Source of the DNA: Candidatus Bathyarchaeota archaeon
GTDB lineage: Archaea > Thermoproteota > Bathyarchaeia > TCS64
Direction of reading: 5' to 3'
DNA length: 16,604 nucleotides
Assembly (NCBI GenBank): GCA_002726865.1
Contig: PBSW01000032.1
Location: forward strand, 1 to 16,604
Positions 7,317-14,017 of this stretch are shown one piece after another (the first letter of the stretch is position 1; each line of letters opens with the position of its first letter). The notes beneath the pieces were generated by a model. It ran no database searches. It was not told the origin of the DNA and saw nothing but the letters and a program-made list of their open reading frames with translations. The translations under genes and the position numbers were made by a program.

Positions 7317-7910
7317 TCATCTCCTAGAGACGAATTGGTTTCCTCGTACATTGAATCTCCAGGCTCTATCCATTCCTACTCTAATTCCAATGCGAGGAGA
7401 GGAATCAATGTTGATCTCTTTGTAGCTTTTATCCTCAGTTATGAATAGCTTCTTTGATCTCGTAAGATCGACCCCACTCATTTTGATTCCTATATTAAGA
7501 GCTTTTGTTAGTCTTCCTGGACCAGCCATTAATTGCCGTGTATCCTGAATTCCACGGTTCTTTTTCATTAATGCAATCCCATCCAAAGGCTCTAGTGCTC
7601 TTATTAGCGCAGCCCCCGGAACGCCAACATCGTGAGCGACTACGTTAAGGCAGTAGTGGGTTCCATAGATGAAGTAAATGTAAGCACGTCCTGGTCTTCC
7701 AAACATTACAGAATTTCGCGACGTCTTATTTCGGTGGGCGTGGCTAGCTGGATCCTCCTTTCCTCCATAGGCTTCGACCTCGACTATACGGCCTGAGAGA
7801 AGCTGGGAGTCCGACTCGTGTATGACCACCTTTCCAAGCAAAGCTTTGGCTACATCAGCTGTTTCTCTTTGGTAAAATTCCAAAGGAAGGGGAACAAGTG
7901 GTCGGTGCAT
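7317..7910 (-). CDS. DNA-3-methyladenine glycosylase, AAG/MPG family
   Basis: Removes alkylated and deaminated purines (3-methyladenine, hypoxanthine, ethenoadenine) from DNA to begin base excision repair. The 197-residue protein carries the full AAG core: LLGK near residues 24-27, G-R-I-V-E-V-E-A-Y with the probable catalytic Glu46, D-P-A-S-H-A, R-N-S-V-M-F, the intercalating-loop region Y-I-Y-F-I-Y-G-T-H-Y-C-L-N-V-V, R-A-L-E-P, and G-P-G-R-L-T-K-A-L near the C-terminal third. Length is normal for a prokaryotic member. The ATG at 7910 gives an N terminus (PLPLEFYQRE...VAKALLGK) typical of the family. It follows tiaS by 100 bp on the same strand; that interval is AT-rich and probably holds its promoter. 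Confidence 0.92.
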   Translation of the reverse strand: MHRPLVPLPLEFYQRETADVAKALLGKVVIHESDSQLLSGRIVEVEAYGGKEDPASHAHRNKTSRNSVMFGRPGRAYIYFIYGTHYCLNVVAHDVGVPGAALIRALEPLDGIALMKKNRGIQDTRQLMAGPGRLTKALNIGIKMSGVDLTRSKKLFITEDKSYKEINIDSSPRIGIRVGMDRAWRFNVRGNQFVSRR

Positions 7911-8010
7911 TGGTTATCAACTTCGATTTCTTTTTTCGTAATCTTAACAGAAGAAAACAACGAGTATTATTTGATCCCATAATTTACAATTACTCTATGT
8001 TAGAAAATTT

Positions 8011-9345
8011 TCATAAACTAGACACATTGCCATACCATGCCTCCAAAAGACGTCTATATGGCCGTCGGCGTTCTTTCCCAAAACGCTTTATTGGCTTGGT
8101 TAAATGTCTCTGGGATCGAGGAGGTGGAAGGTAAAAGCCAGGGGCTATGTTCCTTGGTTGGGTGACTCTAAGTTTAGGTATAGGCGGAACGCGGGCACGG
8201 CATTTGCGACATCGAAGCCCTTGGCGATAACCCATAGAAGTCATGCTGCCTCCACAGGCAAGGCAAAGAGGGTTGAATGTCCTATAGACCGGTATACATT
8301 CTTCTACTAGTAGAAACTCCAGATTTAGGACCAAAGCATCAGTACTGCTCGCGGGTCGAATGCCGCCTCCGACTTGAACTCTATCGCCTTTTTCGAGCAA
8401 TAATACTTTTTGACGTAAGGAATCTGATGGTTCATATGCTGCACATTTCAGCGATCCCAGTTTTGTAGAAAGCTCAAAAAAGACGTGGCCCCCACGCTCA
8501 ATCCGTGGATGATCCATTACCGTACCGCGAACACTACCAGCCTCGTGTGGCTGTAACCCTTTGAGCGTTTGTAAATGTTCAGATGTCCCCTGATTGCTCC
8601 TATAGATTACATATCCTTGCACTTGCTCATCCAAATCTAACATCCGGATGGCATTCATAAGGCTAGATGGAGTTTCGCCTCTAATGCCTAGAAGTACTGG
8701 ATCTGGTCCCCGCGGAGCAATTAATATTCGTGACGACTTCGGATCCGAATTATTGAATGTACTAGAGCGGAAGACCGAGTCCATCTCGAAGACCGAAGCT
8801 TTACCTATTTTACGAAGAAAGCCCCAATTTTTGGGGTGTCTATAACAGATTAACTCAAAAGTGTGATCTTCATTGAGAGGATTTCCTATAGCAGCAACTG
8901 CACCTATCAACCCTCTTCCACCGTTAGTTGAAAAGGATCTCAGATGCAATTGTTTAATCAAATCTCGAGCTCTTGATATAGAGAGGACAGTCTGCAAGGC
9001 TTCTTGAGAAAAAATTCTTAGCATGGAAGGGATCCTGTCCCCTATGAAGAGGACAAGACCGGGTTCAGGTTTTTGGTTTAATGGATCAGTGGGTAATAAC
9101 GAATTTCGTAGAATCCATTTTGCTGCTGCAAAAGCTTTCTCAGGCGCTGGAACTTTGAACCGTAATGCTATCGCTGCGTTTCCACGTGTTTTATAGGGGA
9201 TGTTAGGATTTAGCCTAATCAGATTCGGATAGTCAGTAAACTGTGCGCCTAATTTACCTAGCTTTTCTATAATTAACGAAGCGATGTATGTGGTACATCC
9301 CCCAGCTTGGCTATCAGTATCATCGATTCCAAGATGGCATTGCAA
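8011..9345 (-). CDS. tiaS: tRNA(Ile2) 2-agmatinylcytidine synthetase TiaS
   Basis: TiaS attaches agmatine to C34 of the CAU-anticodon tRNA-Ile in an ATP-dependent reaction, so that the tRNA reads AUA as isoleucine instead of AUG. The 444-residue product starts with G-I-D-D-T-D-S (residues 6-12), G-C-T-T-Y and R-L-N-P-N-I-P-Y-K-T-R-G-N-A-A, the archaeal TiaS signature. An OB-like domain follows (about residues 275-345, V-R-G-T-V onwards), then a zinc ribbon with Cys361/Cys364 and Cys379/Cys382, and a long basic, Pro/Arg-rich tail suited to RNA contact. A TTG at 9345 is the only start that keeps the N-terminal signature. The upstream RAM-domain gene ends 9 bp before it on the same strand, so the two are probably co-transcribed. 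Confidence 0.95.
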   Translation of the reverse strand: MQCHLGIDDTDSQAGGCTTYIASLIIEKLGKLGAQFTDYPNLIRLNPNIPYKTRGNAAIALRFKVPAPEKAFAAAKWILRNSLLPTDPLNQKPEPGLVLFIGDRIPSMLRIFSQEALQTVLSISRARDLIKQLHLRSFSTNGGRGLIGAVAAIGNPLNEDHTFELICYRHPKNWGFLRKIGKASVFEMDSVFRSSTFNNSDPKSSRILIAPRGPDPVLLGIRGETPSSLMNAIRMLDLDEQVQGYVIYRSNQGTSEHLQTLKGLQPHEAGSVRGTVMDHPRIERGGHVFFELSTKLGSLKCAAYEPSDSLRQKVLLLEKGDRVQVGGGIRPASSTDALVLNLEFLLVEECIPVYRTFNPLCLACGGSMTSMGYRQGLRCRKCRARVPPIPKLRVTQPRNIAPGFYLPPPRSQRHLTKPIKRFGKERRRPYRRLLEAWYGNVSSL

Positions 9346-9354
9346 AAGGTAGTG

Positions 9355-9582
9355 TTAGCTCTCTACTACTATCATGGTTAAGGTAGATCTTACCTTCTCT
9401 AATCGACGAATCTTCCAGGTAATAGTCTCTTTCACTTTTTCCATTGATGGACCCTCTATCTTTGCGACAATGTCATAGACGCCGTAGACTACGAAGACTT
9501 CTTTCACGTTCTCGATACTTCTCAGCTCTTTGACCAGATCTTCCTCTGCTCCAAGGTCTGCATTGATAAGGACAAAGGCCAT
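9355..9582 (-). CDS. Stand-alone Lrp/AsnC ligand-binding (RAM) domain protein
   Basis: A protein of about 75 residues made only of the RAM fold: beta strand A-F-V-L-I-N-A-D-L, helix E-D-L-V-K-E-L-R-S-I, strand V-K-E-V-F-V-V-Y-G, the G-V-Y-D-I-V-A-K-I-E effector loop and strand, helix, then T-M-I-V-V-E at the end. There is no HTH. In archaea such proteins may bind amino acids and act with full-length Lrp regulators, or modulate enzymes; the role is unknown here. The ATG at 9582 fits the fold best; TTG codons at 9588 and 9600 would add 2 or 6 residues. It precedes tiaS by 9 bp on the same strand. Confidence 0.85.
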   Translation of the reverse strand: MAFVLINADLGAEEDLVKELRSIENVKEVFVVYGVYDIVAKIEGPSMEKVKETITWKIRRLEKVRSTLTMIVVES

Positions 9583-9643
9583 TGACAAGATGAACGACAA
9601 GTAGCGAGTTTACGTTACTCTATTAAATATTCTGTTGAATTGC

Positions 9644-9651
9644 TTATATTT
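9644..9651 (-). promoter_or_regulatory. Probable TATA box for the RAM protein-tiaS pair
   Basis: On the - strand AAATATAA lies in an AT-rich 267-bp interval (9583-9849) that holds no gene I can support. It is about 62 bp before ATG 9582, so transcription would start near 9620 and leave a short leader. A second AT-rich patch near 9622-9634 is an alternative. Spacing and composition are the only evidence. Confidence 0.4.
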
Positions 9652-9849
9652 ACTAAGTAATTATGTAAAGAAATCTGTAATATTTGGGGAAGGATTGGCT
9701 ATCTAGTCTAGTCTTAATATGATTTCCTGGACCAACAACTCAGAAGCGGTACTAACGATGATAAGAAAGATGGTGGTTTTTTATTAATTGGGAAACATTA
9801 CCCAAGTGCTTGAATACCTGTTCACTCTTTAGAGAGACTGGTTCTTTCC

Positions 9850-10542
9850 TCAGAATTGATCTAGATATTCCATTGTTTCACGAATTGTAATGACGTCTGC
9901 TCCCCGTATGTGAAGATCACACAAATTAGATTTATGAGGAATGAGGCCTTTTCCGTCACCAACGCATTCCTCAGGGAGAATAGTTCGATAACCCAAGCTA
10001 TATGAATCAGTAGCACTGGCTCTGACGCAACCTCCAGTATGACAGCCAGTTATGATAAGAGTATCGACTCTCATTCGGTTTAGGTAAAGCGCCAAGTCCG
10101 TACCAATAAACATTGAATTCGTCTTCTTCGTAATGATTACGTCGTCGTCTTTGGGTTCCAATTTATCGATCACTTCTACACTATCTGTTCCCACAATATG
10201 TCCGGTCAACGTAGCCATTTTGTTTGGCACAAAATCCTTCATATCTGCTCTGAAACCTATAACACTGTAAAACAGTGGAATATGTTTCTCTCTTGCCTTC
10301 TCTAGAAGGATTGCAGTATTCTGAATTGCTCTTCCTATAAGACCAGTTTCTCGAATGTTCTTCTGGAAGTCTATAATTAGAATAGCAGGGGTCTTTCCAA
10401 AACCCAGTCGTTTAGATGGAATAGCATAGTCAATAAAATATTCCACAAGCCATTCGTCAATGAAGTTGGGTTTTCGTGGTTCCTCAACGTTAACGAGAGT
10501 CAATGGATCCAATTTCGGACAACTACTATAACCTATAAGCAA
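9850..10542 (-). CDS. Isochorismatase-fold cysteine hydrolase, N-carbamoylsarcosine amidase-like
   Basis: A 230-residue cysteine hydrolase. The catalytic triad is visible: Asp58 in L-I-I-D-F-Q, Lys139 in I-I-T-K-K-T-N-S-M-F, and the nucleophile Cys172 in T-G-C-H-T-G-G-C-V-R-A-S-A-T-D. The stretches K-x3-S-x-F-x-G-T-x-L-A and G-C-x-T-x-G-C-V-R-A-x-A-x-D match N-carbamoylsarcosine amidases better than nicotinamidases or true isochorismatases. That enzyme splits N-carbamoylsarcosine into sarcosine, CO2 and ammonia; a related ureido or amide substrate is equally possible. The TTG at 10542 is the only standard start; about 48 residues precede the core, longer than usual. An AGGA lies just upstream. 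The gene is divergent from gcvPA, with an intergenic region that holds a perfect inverted repeat. Confidence 0.85.
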   Translation of the reverse strand: MLIGYSSCPKLDPLTLVNVEEPRKPNFIDEWLVEYFIDYAIPSKRLGFGKTPAILIIDFQKNIRETGLIGRAIQNTAILLEKAREKHIPLFYSVIGFRADMKDFVPNKMATLTGHIVGTDSVEVIDKLEPKDDDVIITKKTNSMFIGTDLALYLNRMRVDTLIITGCHTGGCVRASATDSYSLGYRTILPEECVGDGKGLIPHKSNLCDLHIRGADVITIRETMEYLDQF

Positions 10543-10617
10543 TTCCTTGCGCCACTCTGTTTGGTTTATTGCTTTCCTTGGTGGAGGGCTTTTTATCTAG
10601 CATTATGATATCAAGGG

Positions 10618-10635
10618 GTTAGTGTGACCACTAAC
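10618..10635. promoter_or_regulatory. Perfect 7-bp inverted repeat, candidate operator between the amidase gene and gcvPA
   Basis: GTTAGTG, a 4-bp spacer TGAC, then CACTAAC. It lies in the divergent intergenic region, 24-30 bp after a T/A-rich TTTTTATC (about 10590-10597) that could serve as TATA box on the + strand, so it would overlap the predicted gcvPA transcription start. On the other strand GATAAAAAG at the same place could serve the amidase gene. The symmetry fits a dimeric repressor such as an Lrp-like protein. Confidence 0.45.
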
Positions 10636-10700
10636 TGGTTAAGATAGAAAAAACAAGGCATCATTACCTGCCCAATTCTCCTGATCACATAACGCGTCAA

Positions 10701-12047
10701 ATGCTTAATGAGATTGGCGTTAGCTCAATTGAGGAACTCTTTTCAGATATTCCAGAACACCTTCGTCTGTCTAAACCTCTGAAACTACCCCCCTCTTCAA
10801 CTGAGTGGGAGTTATCTAGTAATGTTGAGAAAATCCTCAACAAAAATAGAACATATCCAGAATATCCTTGTTTTCTTGGGGGAGGCATAGCACCACATTA
10901 TGTCCCCGCTGCAGTGGATGCGATCACGTCGAGATCTGAGTTCTACACTGCGTACACTCCGTATCAACCTGAAATAAGTCAAGGAATGCTTCAGACCCTT
11001 TTTGAGTATCAGAGCCTTATTTGTGATATTACAGGCATGGATGCCGCCAACTGTTCCATGTATGATTGGGCGTCCGCATTAGGGGAAGCGGCCAGGATGG
11101 CGGTAAGAGTAAAACGCAAACGAAATATCGTTGTCTCAGCCTCATGTGGTCCCAAACGTCTTGATGTTCTTCAGACCTATTGCAAACCTCTAAGCATAGA
11201 GATCAAGGTAGCAGATTTTGACTGGCAGACTGGAGAGTCGAGTACAGAGAAAATACTAGACCTTTTTGATGACAATACAGCAGCAGTTTACATTGAAAAT
11301 CCAAATTTCTTTGGAGTAATCGAGACGCAAGGGGCGTCGTTAGCAGAGGAGATCCATTCACGGGATGCTCTAATGATCGTAGGGATCGATCCGATTTCTC
11401 TTGGAGTCCTAAAGTCTCCTGGCGATTATGGAGCAGATATTGTAGTTGGAGATGGACAGTCAATTGGACTTCACATGAACTTTGGGGGACCTACTATTGG
11501 GGTCTTCGCGGCACGCGGAGACTTATCATTCCTGCGCGAAATGCCTGGCAGAATAATCGGTCTAACTTCCACTCAAGAAAATGGTCAAAGGGGTTTCAGT
11601 ATGATCCTTCAAACGCGCGAACAGCACATCAGGCGAGAGGGAGCTACATCTAATATCTGTACGAACCAATCACTATTAGCAGTAAGTGTAGCTGCATATC
11701 TTTCACTTATTGGAGGTGAAGGCCTTAGGAAGATCGGTGCAAAAATTCTTTCAAATTCCCATCTAGCAGCTGAACAAATCGCGTCCCTGGATGAAGTAAG
11801 ATCCCCGCTGTTCACGGGGGCATTCTTCAAAGAGTTTGTAGTCGAGGTTTTAGGGAAGAAGGAAAAACAAAGGGCTACGACAGACCTACATCTACGGCTA
11901 GGCCTTAGAGGTATCCACGCAGCATATCCTCTGGGACAATATTTCAAAGGCCTTAAAGATTCTGCCCTCTTTTGTGTAACTGAGATTCATAAGAGAGAAG
12001 AAATCGAGCAATTAGTTCTTGCATTGTCTTCAGAACTAAGAGATTAG
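10701..12047 (+). CDS. gcvPA: Glycine dehydrogenase (decarboxylating) subunit 1
   Basis: The N-terminal half of the split P-protein. With GcvPB it forms the PLP enzyme that decarboxylates glycine and passes the aminomethyl group to lipoyl-GcvH. This half supports the fold and active site but lacks the PLP lysine. Recognisable parts are I-G-V-S-S-I-E-E-L-F near the start, F-L-G-G-G-I-A-P-H-Y-V-P, Y-T-P-Y-Q-P-E-I-S-Q-G-L/M-L-Q, the Y-D-W/A-x-S-A region and a Q-T-R-E-Q-H-I-R-R-E-x-A-T-S-N-I-C-T-N-Q block, all typical. ATG 10701 is the first standard start, but the same frame upstream encodes a conserved-looking Y-L-P-N-S-P-D-H-I-T-R-Q-M-L, so the real N terminus is probably about 12-22 residues longer, beginning at a non-standard codon. 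gcvPB follows after a few bases. Confidence 0.94.
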   Translation: MLNEIGVSSIEELFSDIPEHLRLSKPLKLPPSSTEWELSSNVEKILNKNRTYPEYPCFLGGGIAPHYVPAAVDAITSRSEFYTAYTPYQPEISQGMLQTLFEYQSLICDITGMDAANCSMYDWASALGEAARMAVRVKRKRNIVVSASCGPKRLDVLQTYCKPLSIEIKVADFDWQTGESSTEKILDLFDDNTAAVYIENPNFFGVIETQGASLAEEIHSRDALMIVGIDPISLGVLKSPGDYGADIVVGDGQSIGLHMNFGGPTIGVFAARGDLSFLREMPGRIIGLTSTQENGQRGFSMILQTREQHIRREGATSNICTNQSLLAVSVAAYLSLIGGEGLRKIGAKILSNSHLAAEQIASLDEVRSPLFTGAFFKEFVVEVLGKKEKQRATTDLHLRLGLRGIHAAYPLGQYFKGLKDSALFCVTEIHKREEIEQLVLALSSELRD

Positions 12048-12055
12048 GATGTTTG

Positions 12056-13594
12056 ATGATTATGACCACCCGTAATCACTACCAACAAGCAATCTGGAAT
12101 GAACCTCTCTTGATTGAGCAGAGCCAGAAAGGGAGACTGGGACATTCCCTTCCTAGAATAGAAGGAACAGAAGAAAAAAAGGCCCTGAATTGTATACCTG
12201 AACTCATGAAAAGAGAAAATGACCTAGACCTGCCTTCCCTATCAGAACCTCAAGTTGTCAGGCATTTTACTCGTCTCTCTCAGATGAATTTTGCTGTCGA
12301 TCTAGGAATGTATCCTCTTGGCAGCTGTACGATGAAATACAATCCAAAGATCGCAGAATGTCTTGCAATAAACCCAAAGATCACGAGAAGTCATCCCAAC
12401 CAATCTCCTGAAACTGTCCAGGGAATTCTGAAAATCCTGTACGAGCTTTCTAAGATGCTAGAAGAGATTAGTGGTGCTAAGCGGGTATCTCTTGCACCAG
12501 CTGCTGGTGCCCAGGGAGAATTTGTGGGCGCCCTAATAATGCAGAAGCGAAACCAAGAGAGAGAAGAAAATGACCGTAATGAAATGTTAGTTCCCGACTC
12601 CGCGCATGGAACAAATCCAGCAAGTGCAGCAAACGCGGGATTCAACGTTGTTAAAATCCCCTCTGATACAGAAGGACTGGTTGACGTTAAAGCAGTCGAG
12701 AACGTAGTTTCCAAACATACTGCTGGAATGATGCTCACAGTTCCCAACACTTATGGTCTATTCGAGAAGAACGTTGAGCAAATCGCGGGAATAATCCATG
12801 ATGCTGGAGGACTCATGTACTATGATGGAGCAAATATGAATGCACTCCTTGGTCGAGTCAGACCTTGTGACCTGGGATTTGATATAGTGCATTTGAACCT
12901 TCACAAGACTTTTTCTACTCCTCATGGCGGTGGAGGTCCCGGAGCTGGTCCAGTAGCAGTAGTGAAAGAGCTTGAGGAATTTCTTCCTATTCCTCTTATT
13001 GAACATGATGGTGAACGTTATTTTTTTGACGAGTCTAACATGCCAAAAAGCATCGGAAAGATCAAAGATTTCTATGGAAACATAGGAGTGCTTTTTAGAG
13101 CATATGTATACATCATGATGTTAGGGGAAGAAGGGCTCAGACAAGTTTCGGGACAGGCTGTCTTAGCTGCCAACTACCTACTGCAAAAACTATCGAAAAA
13201 GTCATATGATCTCCCTTACAACCAAGGACTACCCAGAAAGCACGAGTTTGTGGTTAGTGCTAAACCATTACGAGATAAAGTCGGAACACGAGCAACTGAT
13301 CTAGCAAAGTCTCTACTTGACGATGGATTGCATGCCCCAACGATCTATTTCCCATTGACCATCCAAGAAGCTATGATGATAGAGCCAACAGAGACTGAGG
13401 CTGTGGAAAATCTAAATACGTATGCTGGAGCCCTGAATCGTATTGGAGAAATAGCACTCAGTAATCCAAATGAATTAAGAGCTCGACCCAAATTCACAAC
13501 AGTCGGCAGACTAAATGAAGTCCAAGCCTCACATCCTCGCAGTATTAGCTTGAATTGGCGGAAAATACGCATTGCAAGTACGTCAAACACGTAA
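12056..13594 (+). CDS. gcvPB: Glycine dehydrogenase (decarboxylating) subunit 2
   Basis: The catalytic half of the split P-protein of the glycine cleavage system. The PLP Schiff-base lysine is Lys284 (numbered from ATG 12056) in H-L-N-L-H-K-T-F-S-T-P-H, followed by the glycine-rich G-G-G-G-P-G-A-G-P-V. Other family marks are W-N-E-P-L near the N terminus, L-G-S-C-T-M-K-Y-N-P-K, A-G-A-Q-G-E, D-S-A-H-G-T-N-P-A-S-A and M-I-E-P-T-E-T-E near the C terminus. At 512 residues it has normal length. ATG 12056 is chosen over TTG 12053 and ATG 12062; all lie within three codons. The gene follows gcvPA by 8 bp, so both subunits are made from one mRNA. The T and H proteins are not nearby. Confidence 0.95.
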   Translation: MIMTTRNHYQQAIWNEPLLIEQSQKGRLGHSLPRIEGTEEKKALNCIPELMKRENDLDLPSLSEPQVVRHFTRLSQMNFAVDLGMYPLGSCTMKYNPKIAECLAINPKITRSHPNQSPETVQGILKILYELSKMLEEISGAKRVSLAPAAGAQGEFVGALIMQKRNQEREENDRNEMLVPDSAHGTNPASAANAGFNVVKIPSDTEGLVDVKAVENVVSKHTAGMMLTVPNTYGLFEKNVEQIAGIIHDAGGLMYYDGANMNALLGRVRPCDLGFDIVHLNLHKTFSTPHGGGGPGAGPVAVVKELEEFLPIPLIEHDGERYFFDESNMPKSIGKIKDFYGNIGVLFRAYVYIMMLGEEGLRQVSGQAVLAANYLLQKLSKKSYDLPYNQGLPRKHEFVVSAKPLRDKVGTRATDLAKSLLDDGLHAPTIYFPLTIQEAMMIEPTETEAVENLNTYAGALNRIGEIALSNPNELRARPKFTTVGRLNEVQASHPRSISLNWRKIRIASTSNT

Positions 13595-13674
13595 TGTAGT
13601 GGTGTAAGATGTGATCCCTAGGCTTTGTGTTTTGTACTATCTTTTCATATCCAGATAATTATAAGAAATTGATC

Positions 13675-14007
13675 ATGACAGCTAGAAAAGATGACAATTC
13701 ACCTTCGCAAGAGGGACAGAGCTCAGTAACTGTGAAATATTTTGCGATTATGCGGGAAATTACGGGAATGAAGGAGGAAATTATAGTTCTTGGCCCGAGG
13801 ATAACTATAGAGCAAGCAATCAAAAAGATAGCTCAGACACATGGATCTAAGCTTGAGGAGTTTGTCTTTAGAGATGATCGCTTGAGGGAAGGTCTGACAA
13901 TACTAGTGAATGGTCAGACGGTCGAGGAAGATAAATTTGGCCTGGTTGTTCTCAAGGGAGGAGACGAGATTGTAATTCTTCCTCCAATTGGCGGTGGCTC
14001 GCAGTGA
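13675..14007 (+). CDS. MoaD/ThiS-family beta-grasp (ubiquitin-like) protein
   Basis: A small sulfur-carrier or ubiquitin-like protein of 110 residues. After a polar N-terminal stretch come V-T-V-K-Y-F-A-I-M-R-E-I-T-G (first strand, MoaD-like), I-T-I-E-Q-A-I-K-K-I (helix), I-L-V-N-G-Q and G-G-D-E-I-V-I-L-P-P-I-G-G-G at the C terminus. In MoaD, ThiS and archaeal SAMPs the last residues are Gly-Gly, adenylated by an E1-like enzyme and used for sulfur transfer or protein conjugation. Here the glycines are followed by Ser-Gln, so trimming would be needed to expose them. ATG 13675 is preferred over GTG 13627, which would add 16 unconserved residues. It lies about 80 bp after gcvPB and 10 bp before the preferred start of the methylthiotransferase gene on the same strand. 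Confidence 0.85.
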   Translation: MTARKDDNSPSQEGQSSVTVKYFAIMREITGMKEEIIVLGPRITIEQAIKKIAQTHGSKLEEFVFRDDRLREGLTILVNGQTVEEDKFGLVVLKGGDEIVILPPIGGGSQ

Positions 14008-14017
14008 TGATTCTCAA

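Noticed and set aside
7262..7327. Short + strand frame of 21 codons with an amphipathic-looking product, and a 32-codon - strand frame starting at 7320 in an ATGA overlap with the glycosylase stop
   Set aside because: Both are too short to tell from chance, show no family resemblance and lie in a 216-bp gap between two - strand genes. The interval otherwise shows nothing.
7898..8310. Two + strand open frames opposite the 3' end of tiaS and its downstream gap
   Set aside because: They cover the zinc ribbon and basic tail of TiaS on the other strand; their products are low-complexity and Arg-rich, with no family features.
9784..9801. TTGGG...CCCAA dyad next to a T-run after the amidase gene, as a terminator
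   Set aside because: The T-run lies on the + strand and before the dyad, so it has the wrong orientation for the - strand gene, and no + strand gene ends nearby.
10618..10635. Glycine riboswitch upstream of gcvPA
   Set aside because: There is only a simple 7-bp dyad in a region of about 150 bp, without the conserved glycine aptamer sequence, and such riboswitches are not expected in archaea.
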